From positions 62,001 to 126,000 of the forward strand of contig NZ_JAMXMV010000001.1 in NCBI RefSeq assembly GCF_024055715.1: DNA of 64,000 bases, given 5' to 3'. The position numbers and the translations under genes are program-made. The DNA is from Actinoallomurus soli. GTDB taxonomy: Bacteria > Actinomycetota > Actinomycetes > Streptosporangiales > Streptosporangiaceae. The notes below the pieces were generated by a model, which saw nothing but the letters and a program-made list of their open reading frames with translations, had not been told where the DNA came from and did not search any database. Positions 24,447 to 33,174 of the stretch are shown one piece after another (within the stretch, counting starts at the first letter, position 1; every line of letters begins with the position of its first letter).

Positions 24447-25049
24447 ATGGCCGCCATGACCCCCGTGAAGCGCCAGGCGCGGGCCGAGCGCACCCGCGCC
24501 GCGCTGCTGACCGCCGCTCGGGAGGTGTTCGAGGAGCGCGGGTTCCTCGACGCCAAGATCAGTGAGATCTGCGAGCGGGCCGGCGTCGCGTACGGCAGCT
24601 TCTACACCCACTTCGCCGACAAGGACGCGATCTTCGCCGAGCTGATCGACGAGATGTTGGCCGGCCTGCTCGCCGTGATGCGGGCCGAGCCCCTGAACGG
24701 AGACGGCCCGACGGCGCGCATCGCCGGTGCCAACCGCGCCTACCTGCGCGCGTACCGGAAGAACGCCCGGCTGATGGCGGTCTTCGAGCAGGTCGCGACG
24801 TTCTCGCCCGCGATGCGCGAGACCTACCTGCGGGCCTGGGGCGTCTTCTACGACCGTCAGGAGCGCGCCATACGGGAGTGGCAGAAGGCCGGGCTCGTCC
24901 CCGGTGACGTCGAGCCGCGCACGGCGGCGGTCGCGCTCGCGACGATGATCGGCCGGACGGCGTACACCTGGTACGTCCTCGGCCGCCCCCACGACGAGGG
25001 CGACGTCGAACAGCTCACCCGGCTCTACTGCCGGGCGATCGGCATGTAG
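24447..25049 (+). CDS. TetR-family transcriptional regulator
   Basis: The 200-residue protein has the TetR DNA-binding domain, RTRAALLTAAREVFEERGFL then ISEICERAGVAYGSFYTHFA, and a helical ligand domain. It directly precedes two acyl-CoA dehydrogenase genes (nine bases to the next start), so it probably senses an acyl-CoA or related lipid and controls that operon through the site at 24424-24444. ATG 24447 and ATG 24456 are both possible; neither has a ribosome site, so a leaderless transcript is likely. Confidence 0.92.
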   Translation: MAAMTPVKRQARAERTRAALLTAAREVFEERGFLDAKISEICERAGVAYGSFYTHFADKDAIFAELIDEMLAGLLAVMRAEPLNGDGPTARIAGANRAYLRAYRKNARLMAVFEQVATFSPAMRETYLRAWGVFYDRQERAIREWQKAGLVPGDVEPRTAAVALATMIGRTAYTWYVLGRPHDEGDVEQLTRLYCRAIGM

Positions 25050-25057
25050 GAGGCAGC

Positions 25058-26227
25058 GTGGACTTTCGCGACACACCCGAGGAGGCCGCGTTCCGCGCGG
25101 AGCTCCGCTCGTGGCTCCAGGAGAACGCGCCGGAACGCGCGGTCGAGGCGGGCCGCGGCGACTTCGACGCGCTGCGCGCGTGGGGCGGGCGGCTCTACGA
25201 CGCCGGCTACGTCGGGATCACCTGGCCGGAGGAGTACGGCGGGCGGGGGCTGTCCCCGACCTACCAGGCGATCTATCTGGAGGAGGCGTCCCGCGCCGAC
25301 GCACCCAATCACCCGGGGGTCATCGGCCTGAACATGGCCGGTCCGACGATCATCGCCTGGGGCACCGGCGAGCAGAAGCAGCGGTACCTCAAGCCGCTGC
25401 TGTCCGGCGAGGAGATCTGGTGCCAGGGGTTCTCCGAGCCCGGCTCGGGCTCGGACCTGGCCGCCGGCCGTACGAGCGCCGTCCTCGACGGCGACCACTG
25501 GGTGGTGAACGGGCAGAAGGTCTGGTCGTCCTACGCGCACAAGGCCGACTGGTGCATCCTCGTCGTCCGCACCGACCCGGACGTTCCCAAGCACGCCGGC
25601 CTGTCCTACCTCATCGTCGACATGCACGCGCCCGGCGTCACCGTACGCCCGCTGCACCAGATCACCGGCGACCCGGAGTTCAACGAGATCTTCTTCGACG
25701 ACGTACGGGTGCCGCGCGAGTCGATCCTCGGGCAGCCGGGTGACGGCTGGAAGGTCGCGATGACCACTCTGCTGCACGAGCGCGGCACGCTGGGCTTCGC
25801 GCTGTCCGCCGAGCTCGAGCGCATGGTGAACCACCTGGTCGATCTCGTACGGGAGGAGGGGCCGGACGGCCGGCGGCCCGCCGACGACCCGCTGATCCGC
25901 GACGCCGTCGCCCGTGAGTGGATCGAGATGCAGTCGCTGCGCTTCACCAACTACCGGGCCCTGACCACGCTGCTGGAGACCGGCATCCCCGGTCCGGAGG
26001 GCTCGGGCGTCAAGCTCGCCTGGAGCGAGGCCAACCAGCGGCTCACCTCGCTCGCCCAGTCGGTGTTCGGCCTGCACGCCCAGGTCACCGGCGAGGACGC
26101 GCCGTGGAACGGCTTCTGGCAGTACTGGCAGCTGCGGTCCCGGGGCAACACGATCGAGGCGGGCACCTCGGAGATCCTCCGCAACATCATCGCCGAGCGG
26201 GTCCTCGGCCTGCCGAAGGGACGTTGA
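25058..26227 (+). CDS. Acyl-CoA dehydrogenase (FadE-like)
   Basis: The 389-residue flavoprotein oxidises an acyl-CoA at the alpha-beta position. It shows the N-terminal helical domain (WPEEYGGRGLSPTYQ), the FAD-binding beta domain (CQGFSEPGSGSDLA, VVNGQKVWSSYAH) and a C-terminal helix bundle ending NTIEAGTSEILRNIIAERVL. GTG 25058 follows TAGGAGG, which overlaps the TetR stop codon. The second dehydrogenase starts two bases after its stop. Paired genes of this kind in actinobacteria commonly encode the two subunits of heteromeric enzymes for steroid or branched side chains; that is an inference here. Confidence 0.93.
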   Translation: MDFRDTPEEAAFRAELRSWLQENAPERAVEAGRGDFDALRAWGGRLYDAGYVGITWPEEYGGRGLSPTYQAIYLEEASRADAPNHPGVIGLNMAGPTIIAWGTGEQKQRYLKPLLSGEEIWCQGFSEPGSGSDLAAGRTSAVLDGDHWVVNGQKVWSSYAHKADWCILVVRTDPDVPKHAGLSYLIVDMHAPGVTVRPLHQITGDPEFNEIFFDDVRVPRESILGQPGDGWKVAMTTLLHERGTLGFALSAELERMVNHLVDLVREEGPDGRRPADDPLIRDAVAREWIEMQSLRFTNYRALTTLLETGIPGPEGSGVKLAWSEANQRLTSLAQSVFGLHAQVTGEDAPWNGFWQYWQLRSRGNTIEAGTSEILRNIIAERVLGLPKGR

Positions 26228-26229
26228 TC

Positions 26230-27264
26230 ATGGACTTCGCGTTCTCCGAAGAGCAGGAGCAGCTGCGGGGCTTCACCCGGGAGTTCCTCGCCGACCGTTA
26301 CGACGACGTCCGCCTCGCGCGACTCGCCGACTCCGAGACCGGCGTCGACGCCGAGGTCTGGCCGAAGCTCGCCGAGATGGGCTGGCTCGACGCCGAGCTG
26401 ACCTTCCTCGACCAGGCCGTGCTCCTGGAGGAGACCGGCTACCGGCCGCTCGCCGCGCCGTACTTCTCCACGACCGTCCTGGCCGCCCCCGCACTCGACG
26501 ACGAGGCGGCCAAGCAGGTGGCGGACGGCCGGCTGACGGCCACGCTCGCCTGGGCGGAGCCGGGCATGCGCCAGGGCCTGCTGCACCCGGCCGGCACGTC
26601 GGTCTCCGACGGGCGGCTCACGGGCCAGAAGGTCCTCGTCCCGGACGGCGCGGCGGTCGACCTGTTCGTCGTGACGGCCGCCGACGGGCTGTACGCCGTG
26701 AACGCCTCCGACGCCGTCGTCACGCCGCACGGCGGGCTGGACGGCACGCGGCGCCTGGCGAGCGTCCGGTTCGAGGGCGCGCCGGCGCGCCCGCTGGCGA
26801 CCGGGGAGGCGGCCGCCGCCCTGCTCGGCCGGATCCGGGACCGCGCGTACGCCGCGGTGGCCCTGGAGGCGGTCGGCGTGGCGCAGCGCGCGCTGGACCT
26901 GCTGGTCGCCTACGCCAAGGAGCGCAAGCAGTTCGGCAAGCCGATCGGCGTGTACCAGGCGGTGTCGCACAAGGCGTCCGACGTCTACGTACGGCTCCAG
27001 GAGGCGCGTTCGCTCGCCTACTGGGCCGCGTGGTGCGTCGCCGAGGACGACCCGATGGCGCGCCAGGCCTGCCTCGCCGCCAAGGCCCACGCCGGCGAGG
27101 CGGCGGTCTTCGCCTGCGAGAGCGCCATCCAGGGGCACGGTGGCATCGGTTTCACCTGGGAGCACGTCCTGCACCGCTACTACAAGCGCGCCCAGTGGCT
27201 CGCGGCGTTCGACGGCCCGGCCCGCGACCAGCGTGCCGAGGTCGCCGCCTTCCTCCTCGACTGA
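26230..27264 (+). CDS. Acyl-CoA dehydrogenase, second subunit-like
   Basis: At 344 residues it is shorter and more divergent than its neighbour. It retains the family start (MDFAFSEEQEQLRGFTREFL), a reduced middle domain and the C-terminal bundle (VGVAQRALDLLVAYAKERKQ, FGKPIGVYQAVSHKASD, IQGHGGIGFTWEHVLHRYYK). The weak FAD-binding middle with the strong C-terminal bundle is typical of the partner subunit in alpha2-beta2 dehydrogenases. It starts two bases after the previous stop, so the two are translationally coupled. Confidence 0.9.
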   Translation: MDFAFSEEQEQLRGFTREFLADRYDDVRLARLADSETGVDAEVWPKLAEMGWLDAELTFLDQAVLLEETGYRPLAAPYFSTTVLAAPALDDEAAKQVADGRLTATLAWAEPGMRQGLLHPAGTSVSDGRLTGQKVLVPDGAAVDLFVVTAADGLYAVNASDAVVTPHGGLDGTRRLASVRFEGAPARPLATGEAAAALLGRIRDRAYAAVALEAVGVAQRALDLLVAYAKERKQFGKPIGVYQAVSHKASDVYVRLQEARSLAYWAAWCVAEDDPMARQACLAAKAHAGEAAVFACESAIQGHGGIGFTWEHVLHRYYKRAQWLAAFDGPARDQRAEVAAFLLD

Positions 27265-27408
27265 GGCGGGGAATCCATGATGAGCGGCCGGGGAATGTCC
27301 ACCGCAGGGCACTCCCCGGCCGTGCTCCTTTCCTACGGGGCCCTTCGCGGCGTGTCGCATCAAGTCGGGATATTCCACGACTAGGTCGCGTATGACTTTC
27401 TTCGGGGC

Positions 27409-27840
27409 TCACTCGAGGAGTAGGCACTCGCACCATACGATTTTTCCACCTGAGTGTAATGATTCATATCCCCAGTCCTTCGCGAGGGCTTGGACGAGGA
27501 GCAGTCCGCGGCCGTTCTCGTCGTCGTCCGAAGCGGTTCGCCGGTGCGGCGGATCGTCACTCGTGTCCCACACTTCGATCAGCAGGCTCTCGGCGAATGT
27601 CGAAAGACAGAGATAGATCGACGGCTCCCCGTCCCGCCGGCCGGAGCGAATGGGGCAGGCCACGGCCCCAGTCGCCTTCACGGCGTTCGTCACCAGCTCG
27701 CTGACCAGCAGCTCGGCGGTCTCGATCGTCTGGTCGAGCCGCCAGCTGCGAAGGGCCCATCGCGTATAGGCGCGGGCCCGGCCGGCGGCGGTCGGAAGGG
27801 CGGCGATCAGCATGCAGCTCGAACGCGGTGTGGTTTTCAT
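27409..27840 (-). CDS. HATPase_c anti-sigma-like regulatory protein
   Basis: The 143-residue protein is a single GHKL ATPase domain. It shows the N-box LLVSELVTNAVKATG, the IEVWDTSDDPP G1 region and ENGRGLLLVQALAKDWGYE. Such stand-alone RsbW/SpoIIAB-like proteins are common in actinomycetes, often beside XRE/DUF5753 and DUF397 genes, exactly the arrangement here with the divergent pair starting at 27967. ATG 27840 has GGAAG about nine bases upstream. It may be a kinase or anti-sigma factor; the target is unknown. Confidence 0.88.
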   Translation of the reverse strand: MKTTPRSSCMLIAALPTAAGRARAYTRWALRSWRLDQTIETAELLVSELVTNAVKATGAVACPIRSGRRDGEPSIYLCLSTFAESLLIEVWDTSDDPPHRRTASDDDENGRGLLLVQALAKDWGYESLHSGGKIVWCECLLLE

Positions 27841-27966
27841 CTCTTGCGGCTTCCTGACGGTGCGTGATTCACCTCCCACGTCTACCTGGAAAGACGTATT
27901 CTCGATGCGAAGACCCCGTTACCGTGAGCGTGCGCGCCCGGTTTGTGAAGCGGTTGTGAGGGAACT

Positions 27967-28779
27967 GTGAGGTTCAATGACGGCCGTACCTGGCTGGAGT
28001 ACTTCGCCGCTGAGTTAAGGTCCTGGCGTGAGTATCGGAAGATGAGTCAGCTGCAGTTGGCCAAGGCGATCAATTATTCGGAGTCCGCCGTCGGGATGGT
28101 CGAGACGGCGCGGCGCAAACCGAAAGTTGATTTCGTCAAACGGTGCGACGACGCCCTCGGCACCGGCGGAGCGCTCCGGCGGCTGCTGAAGGAGCTGGTC
28201 GAGCGCGAGCTGATCCCGGACTGGCTCGATCGGTGGCGGATCATCGAAGAGCAGGCCACGGCCCTGAACTGGTTCGAAGCGCTCCTCATCCCGGGCCTGC
28301 TGCAGACGCCGGACTACGCCCGCGCGGTCTTCGAGAAGAGCGGGCAGCCCGCCTCGCAGGACATCGAGGCGCAGGTGCGGACCCGGGTCGAGCGGCAGCA
28401 GATCCTCGAACGCGACGAGCCGCCGATGTTCGTCGCGGTGGTCGATGAGGGGGTCCTCCACCGGGCCGTCGGCGGACCGAGGGTCATGCGTGAGCAGCTC
28501 CTGTACCTCGTCCAGCTGTGCGAGGCGCGTTCGGACATCGTCGTGCAGGTGATTCCGGGGGACACCGGCGCGTACGCCGGCCTGGCCGGGCCCTTCGTCA
28601 TCGCGACCATGGACGGCGACGAGTTCGTCTACCTGGACACCGCGCTGTACGGCCAGGTGGCGGAGAGCGCGGATGACCTGGCGATCGTGAAACGGATGTG
28701 GGAGTCGCTTCGCGCCGAGGCGCTCCCGCGTCAGGCATCACTCAACCTGATCAAGAAAGTGGCCGAACGATGGAAATGA
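27967..28779 (+). CDS. Helix-turn-helix (XRE) regulator with DUF5753
   Basis: The 270-residue protein has an N-terminal helix-turn-helix (WREYRKMSQLQLAKAINYSE then SAVGMVETARRKP) and a C-terminal DUF5753 domain (ALNWFEALLIPGLLQTPDYA, VVDEGVLHRAVGG, DIVVQVIPGDTGAYAGLAGP). This architecture is expanded in Streptomyces and relatives, where it pairs with a small DUF397 protein and influences development and antibiotic production. GTG 27967 is the start. It overlaps the DUF397 gene by four bases. Confidence 0.93.
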   Translation: MRFNDGRTWLEYFAAELRSWREYRKMSQLQLAKAINYSESAVGMVETARRKPKVDFVKRCDDALGTGGALRRLLKELVERELIPDWLDRWRIIEEQATALNWFEALLIPGLLQTPDYARAVFEKSGQPASQDIEAQVRTRVERQQILERDEPPMFVAVVDEGVLHRAVGGPRVMREQLLYLVQLCEARSDIVVQVIPGDTGAYAGLAGPFVIATMDGDEFVYLDTALYGQVAESADDLAIVKRMWESLRAEALPRQASLNLIKKVAERWK

Positions 28780-28931
28780 ACTGGCGCAAGTCGACACGCA
28801 GCAGCGGCAACGGCGGCGCGTGCGTCGAGGTCGCGACCTGGCGCACGGCCGCCCGCGGCAACGGGAACGGCGGTGACCGCGCCGAGGTCGCCTGCACGAC
28901 CCCACCACACGGCGGGGACCGTAGGAGCTGA
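28776..28931 (+). CDS. Short, degenerate DUF397 protein
   Basis: The ATG at 28776 forms an ATGA overlap with the regulator stop; an ATG six bases earlier is also in frame. The 51-residue product opens with MNWRKSTRSSGNGGACVEVA, the DUF397 signature, but the usual second half (VRDSKDP...WRAFV) is replaced. In its place GNGG...EVA recurs (GNGGACVEVAT and GNGGDRAEVACT), followed by a short tail. It may be a remodelled or inactive partner of the DUF5753 regulator. Confidence 0.75.
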   Translation: MNWRKSTRSSGNGGACVEVATWRTAARGNGNGGDRAEVACTTPPHGGDRRS

Positions 28932-29083
28932 GGCGGCGGCGAGGCGGGTGACCGCCCCGCCGCTCCAGGTCAGAGGCCGACGTACCCGACATCCCTAACA
29001 TCTCCCCGATCCTCTGCGCGAGGCGTGAGCAGTCGATAACTTCACGTGGTCGGCTCAATCGGGCACGCGCGGAGGAGGTGTGC

Positions 29084-30064
29084 GTGGCGGGCGTCCTCCT
29101 GCGCAGGTCGGCCGGGCAGGCCGTCCTCCTCGCCGTCGCGGTCAGCCTCGCCTACCTCCTCGCTGCCGCCGCCCTCGACCCGCGCGCGGAGCTGGAGGCG
29201 CGGAATCCACGGCCGTCGCACGCCGTCGTCGAGGCACGGCTCGCCCGGTTGAACGCCGACGACCGGACACCCCTGGTCGTGCGCTACCTCACCTGGGCGT
29301 CCGGCGCCGTACGCGGCGACCTCGGCCGCACCGTGGACGACACTCCGGCGGCGGAGGAGATGGGCCGGCGGGCCGGCGTGAGCCTCCGCCTCCTCCTGGC
29401 CGGAGTGCTGCTCGGCAACGCCCTCGGCGCGGCGCTCGGGCTCGTCGGCGCGGCGGGCCGGTCCCCGGTCATCGAGCGCCTCGCCGCGGCCGGCGGCTTC
29501 ACCGTCCTGGCCGTTCCCGTGGTCGTCCTGGCCACCGTGGGCGAGATCGCGGCGCAGTGGGCCGACGCACGGACCGGGACGAGGATCTTCGCCTGGACGG
29601 GGGAGTACACCCCCGGCCGGCCGGGCGGATCCCTGCACGCGATCGCCGAGCGCGGCCGGCACCTCGTCCTCCCGACGCTCACGATCGCCCTCGGCCGGGC
29701 GGCGGTCCTCGCCCACTACCTTCGCGGCACCCTGCGGGACACCGCCGATGCCGCGTTCGTACGCGCCGCGGTCGCCAAGGGGCTGACCCGCCGCCGGGTG
29801 CTGACCCGGCACGCGCTGCGCGTCGCGGTGATCCCGGTGGTCCCGCTGTCGGCGTACGGGTGCGCGACGCTCCTCGGCGGCGCGGCGTGCACCGAGAAGG
29901 TGTTCGCCTGGCACGGCATGGGGGAGTGGCTCATCGACTCGATCCACCGTGGCGACGTGAACGCGGTCGCCGCGTACTGCTGCTTCGCCGCCATCGTGGT
30001 CACCGGGGCGGGTCTGCTGTCCGACCTCGCCGTCGCGGCCCTGGACCCCCGGACCCGTACGTGA
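29084..30064 (+). CDS. Peptide-type ABC transporter permease (DppB-like)
   Basis: The 326-residue inner-membrane protein is the first permease of an oligopeptide/nickel-type importer. It has an N-terminal helix (LLRRSAGQAVLLAVAVSLAY) followed by an extracytoplasmic segment, then the permease domain with the loop TADAAFVRAAVAKGLTRRRV that contacts an ATPase. GTG 29084 lies six bases after GGAGGAG; the earlier GTG 29078 directly abuts the site and is unlikely. It shares GTGA with the next gene. Confidence 0.88.
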   Translation: MAGVLLRRSAGQAVLLAVAVSLAYLLAAAALDPRAELEARNPRPSHAVVEARLARLNADDRTPLVVRYLTWASGAVRGDLGRTVDDTPAAEEMGRRAGVSLRLLLAGVLLGNALGAALGLVGAAGRSPVIERLAAAGGFTVLAVPVVVLATVGEIAAQWADARTGTRIFAWTGEYTPGRPGGSLHAIAERGRHLVLPTLTIALGRAAVLAHYLRGTLRDTADAAFVRAAVAKGLTRRRVLTRHALRVAVIPVVPLSAYGCATLLGGAACTEKVFAWHGMGEWLIDSIHRGDVNAVAAYCCFAAIVVTGAGLLSDLAVAALDPRTRT

Positions 30065-30864
30065 GGCACGGACGGCGCCCGGCCGGCCTGGCGCTGCTCA
30101 CCCTGCTCGGCGCGGTGGCGTACGCCGGCCCGTACCTCACCCGATGGGGCTGGGCGGGCGTCGACGTCACGGCGTTCGGCGATCCCCCGTCTGCGGCGCA
30201 CTGGCTCGGCACGACCCCGACCGGCCGCGACATGTACGCGGTCACGCTGCGGGCCCTGCGCCGCTCCCTCGTGATCGGCCTGCTGGTGGCGTCCGGGTCG
30301 ACGGGCCTGGCCGCCGTCACCGGCACGGCGGCGGGCCACCTCGGGGGATGGGCGGATCGCCTCCTGCGGTGGGTCACCGACCTGATCCTGGTCCTCCCGC
30401 CGTTCCTGGTCGCCGCGGTGACGTCACGGGCGATCGGCGGCACGGGCGGAACCGCCCTCCTGCTCACCTGCCTCCTGTGGCCGGTCACGGCGCGGGCCGT
30501 CCGGGCCGCCACACGCTCGCTGCGCGATGAGGGGTACGTCCTGGCGGCCCGCCAGCTCGGCGCACCCGCCCGGGCGATCGTCCGGCGGCACGTCCTGCCG
30601 AGCCTGATGCCGCTGCTGCTCGCCGACGCCACCCTGAACACCGGCGCGGCCATCGTCGCGGAGTCCGGCCTGTCCTACTTCGGATTCGGCGTCCGCCCGC
30701 CCGACGTCTCCCTCGGCACGCTCATCGCCGACGGCGTTCCCTCCGCGACGGTGTTCCCCTGGCTGTTCCTGCCGCCGGTGGTCGCGCTCGTCCTCGTCCT
30801 GCTCGCCGTCGACCTGGCCGGCGCCGGCCTGCCGGGTCTCCTCTCACTCCGGGAACGCGGATGA
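30061..30864 (+). CDS. Peptide-type ABC transporter permease (DppC-like)
   Basis: The 267-residue second permease starts with GTG 30061 overlapping the previous stop. Features are HWLGTTPTGRDMYA (typical of DppC proteins), the helix LVIGLLVASGSTGLAAVTGT, an EAA-like loop (DEGYVLAARQLGAPARAIV) and the terminal AESGLSYFGFGVRPPDVSLG block. It overlaps the binding-protein gene by four bases, so the three genes form a tight operon. No ATP-binding subunits are encoded. Confidence 0.88.
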   Translation: MRHGRRPAGLALLTLLGAVAYAGPYLTRWGWAGVDVTAFGDPPSAAHWLGTTPTGRDMYAVTLRALRRSLVIGLLVASGSTGLAAVTGTAAGHLGGWADRLLRWVTDLILVLPPFLVAAVTSRAIGGTGGTALLLTCLLWPVTARAVRAATRSLRDEGYVLAARQLGAPARAIVRRHVLPSLMPLLLADATLNTGAAIVAESGLSYFGFGVRPPDVSLGTLIADGVPSATVFPWLFLPPVVALVLVLLAVDLAGAGLPGLLSLRERG

Positions 30865-32519
30865 CCCCCGTAAGGCTCGTACTGAGCGCGTTGATCCTGA
30901 TCACGTCGGCCGGCTGCGGCGGCACCCGTCCCGGCGCGCCGTCCGCGCTCGCCCCGTACGACATCGGCCCGGCTCCGCGCGACGCCGTGCGGGACGGCGG
31001 CACCCTGCGGCTCGCGGCCGGGGAGTTCCGCGCCCAGTGGAACTACTGGCACCTCGGCGGCCCGAACCTCGACGCGGTCACGGTCCTGCGCACCACGCTG
31101 CCCTGGCTGTTCCGCGCCGACGCGACCGGCGCGGTGCACCCGAACCCCGACTACCTCGCCCGCGTCCGGGTCGCCCGTAGGAGGCCGCGTCAGGTCGTCG
31201 TCTACGACCTGAACCCGAAGGCCCGCTGGTCCGACGGCACGCCGATCGGCTACCGCGACTTCCGGGCCCTCTGGCGGGCGACCCGCGGCCGGGACCCCGA
31301 ATACGCGATCGCCACGTCCACCGGGTACGACCGCGTCCGCAGCGTCGAGCGCGGCACCGGCGACCGGCAGGTCGTCGTCACGTTCGCCCGGCCGTTCGGC
31401 GAGTGGCCCGAGCTGTTCAGCCCGCTCTACCCGGCCAGGACCATCGGCACGCCGGACCGCTGGGACCACGCCTGGCTGAACCGGATCCCCGTCACCGCCG
31501 GCCCGTTCCGGCCGGAACGCATCGACCGGACGGCGCAGACCGTCTCGGTCGTCCGGGACCCCGCCTGGTGGGGGACCCGCGCGAAGCTCGACCGGATCGT
31601 CTTCCGGTACCTCGCCCGCGACGCCATGCCCGGCGCGCTGCTCGGCGGTGAGATCGACGGCTACGACGCCGGGCCGGACGCCGCCGCGTACGCGCGTCTC
31701 CAGGGGACCACCGGGGTGTCGGTACGCCGGGCGGCCGGACCGGACTTCACCCAGCTCACCTTCAACGGCGCCGGCCCGATCCTGTCGGATCCGGACGTGC
31801 GCCGGGCGATCGCGATGGCCATCGACCGCCCGGCCGTCGCCCGGTCGGCCCTGCACGGCCTCCCGGGACGGCCCGAGGTCATGAACGACCACGTGTACGT
31901 CGACACCCAACGCGGCTACCAGGACAACACCGGAGGGGCGGGAACGTACGACCCGGCCCAGGCCGGACGGCTTCTCGATCGGGCCGGCTGGGCGCGGGCC
32001 GGGGGAACGCGCCGGAAGAACGGCCGGACGCTGGCCCTGCGCTTCGTCTATCCGGAGAGCGCGACGACGAGCCGGCAGAGCGGGGAGCTGATCCAGGCGA
32101 TGCTGCGCCGGGTGGGCGTGCGGCTGCTGCTCCACCCGGTGCCCGACGGCGACTTCTTCGACCGGTACCTCCTGCCGGGCGCCTTCGACCTCGCCCCGTT
32201 CACCTGGCACGGCACGCCGTATCCGATCTCGAACCTGGAGTCGGTGTACGCCCGGCCTCGCGGCGGCGCCGTGCTGCAGAACCTCGCCCGCGTCGGCTCC
32301 GCGCGCCTCGACCGGACACTCGCCCGGGCCGTCGGCGAACTCGACCCGACCCGGGCCCGGCGCGCGGCGAACGAGGCCGACCGGATGATCTGGCGGGAGA
32401 TGCACTCGCTGCCGCTGTACCAGCGCCCCCAGATCGTGCCGGTCCGATCGTCCCTCGCCAACTGGGGCGCCTTCGGCCTGAGCGACCCGATCTGGACCGA
32501 CATCGGCTTCCGGCGATGA
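30861..32519 (+). CDS. Peptide-type ABC transporter substrate-binding lipoprotein
   Basis: The 552-residue SBP family 5 protein starts at ATG 30861 (ATGA overlap). The signal ends in a lipobox-like SAGC at residues 16-19, so it is lipid-anchored. Family features include YDLNPKARWSDGTPIGYRDF, PVTAGPFRPERID, DPDVRRAIAMAIDRPAVARS and GAGTYDPAQAGRLLDRAGW. The ligand is probably a peptide or peptide-like compound; sequence does not say which. It converges with the toxin-antitoxin pair. Confidence 0.9.
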   Translation: MTPVRLVLSALILITSAGCGGTRPGAPSALAPYDIGPAPRDAVRDGGTLRLAAGEFRAQWNYWHLGGPNLDAVTVLRTTLPWLFRADATGAVHPNPDYLARVRVARRRPRQVVVYDLNPKARWSDGTPIGYRDFRALWRATRGRDPEYAIATSTGYDRVRSVERGTGDRQVVVTFARPFGEWPELFSPLYPARTIGTPDRWDHAWLNRIPVTAGPFRPERIDRTAQTVSVVRDPAWWGTRAKLDRIVFRYLARDAMPGALLGGEIDGYDAGPDAAAYARLQGTTGVSVRRAAGPDFTQLTFNGAGPILSDPDVRRAIAMAIDRPAVARSALHGLPGRPEVMNDHVYVDTQRGYQDNTGGAGTYDPAQAGRLLDRAGWARAGGTRRKNGRTLALRFVYPESATTSRQSGELIQAMLRRVGVRLLLHPVPDGDFFDRYLLPGAFDLAPFTWHGTPYPISNLESVYARPRGGAVLQNLARVGSARLDRTLARAVGELDPTRARRAANEADRMIWREMHSLPLYQRPQIVPVRSSLANWGAFGLSDPIWTDIGFRR

Positions 32520-32554
32520 CTCGCCGCTGTTCGAGGAACATCGTCCCCGGTGGC

Positions 32555-32833
32555 TCAAAGGCCTCGGTAGACCTCCCGGCGATTGCCGACCGTCAGAACC
32601 CACACGATGAGTTGCTGATCCTCGATCGTGTAGACGATGCGATAGTCACCGACTCGGAGCCGCCATCGCGAGGCGTGTCCTTGGAGGGCCTTGATGTCGA
32701 AGGCGGAGGTGTCGCCAACGTTCATCGCCTTCTGGAGATCCGTTAGGCGGTGGAGGATACGGACTGCCTCAGCACGAGGAACCTTCAACATGTCCCGCTG
32801 GGCGTGCGGTGTGAACCGCGTGATGTAACCCAT
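32555..32833 (-). CDS. RelE/ParE-family toxin
   Basis: The 92-residue protein begins MGYITRFTPHAQRDMLKVPR and ends with the RelE-type strands HASRWRLRVGDYRIVYTIED then VWVLTVGNRREVY. The conserved R-x-G-x-YRI-Y and late R-x-x-VY residues match RelE/YoeB toxins that cut mRNA on the ribosome. It starts six bases after the antitoxin stop, as is normal for the antitoxin-first order. Confidence 0.88.
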   Translation of the reverse strand: MGYITRFTPHAQRDMLKVPRAEAVRILHRLTDLQKAMNVGDTSAFDIKALQGHASRWRLRVGDYRIVYTIEDQQLIVWVLTVGNRREVYRGL

Positions 32834-32839
32834 GAGGAC

Positions 32840-33121
32840 TCAACCGTGGTGTGCTCGGAGGATGGCGGCCATCTCCTCCAAAGAGACCGATCCTTCCGTC
32901 CCCTCGGCCTCCGCTTCGTCGGCCAGCTTGTTGAGCCAGGTCTCCTCCGCCTGCTCCGCGATATGGCGCAGACGCTCATACTCATTGATGTCGAGTACCA
33001 CGGCCTCCTGCTTGCCGCGCCGGGTAATGATCGTGGGGATCTCGTCTCGGCGTGCTCGATCGATGACGTCCGCGAAGTGACGTCGGGCCTCTGCCATGGA
33101 CTCGATCACTGGATCACTCAT
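32840..33121 (-). CDS. Phd/YefM-family antitoxin
   Basis: The 93-residue protein has the Phd/YefM DNA-binding half (SMAEARRHFADVIDRARRDE, then IPTIITRRGKQEAVVLDINEYE) and an acidic C-terminal half (EEAEAEGTEGSVSLEEMAAI) that should wrap the toxin. It should neutralise the toxin and repress the operon through the repeats just upstream of its ATG at 33121. Confidence 0.9.
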   Translation of the reverse strand: MSDPVIESMAEARRHFADVIDRARRDEIPTIITRRGKQEAVVLDINEYERLRHIAEQAEETWLNKLADEAEAEGTEGSVSLEEMAAILRAHHG

Positions 33122-33147
33122 GTCATCAATGTATCAGATGTACATCA
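33122..33147. promoter_or_regulatory. Likely autoregulatory operator of the toxin-antitoxin operon
   Basis: Immediately upstream of the antitoxin start lie ATGTACAT (palindrome, near 33139-33146) and related TGATACATTGATGACA sequence, in DNA far more AT-rich than the surroundings. Repeated TGTA/TACA half-sites are typical of Phd/YefM operators. The exact boundaries are a guess. Confidence 0.45.
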
Positions 33148-33174
33148 GGCGCCGGGATTCAGCGGAGGGGTGGT

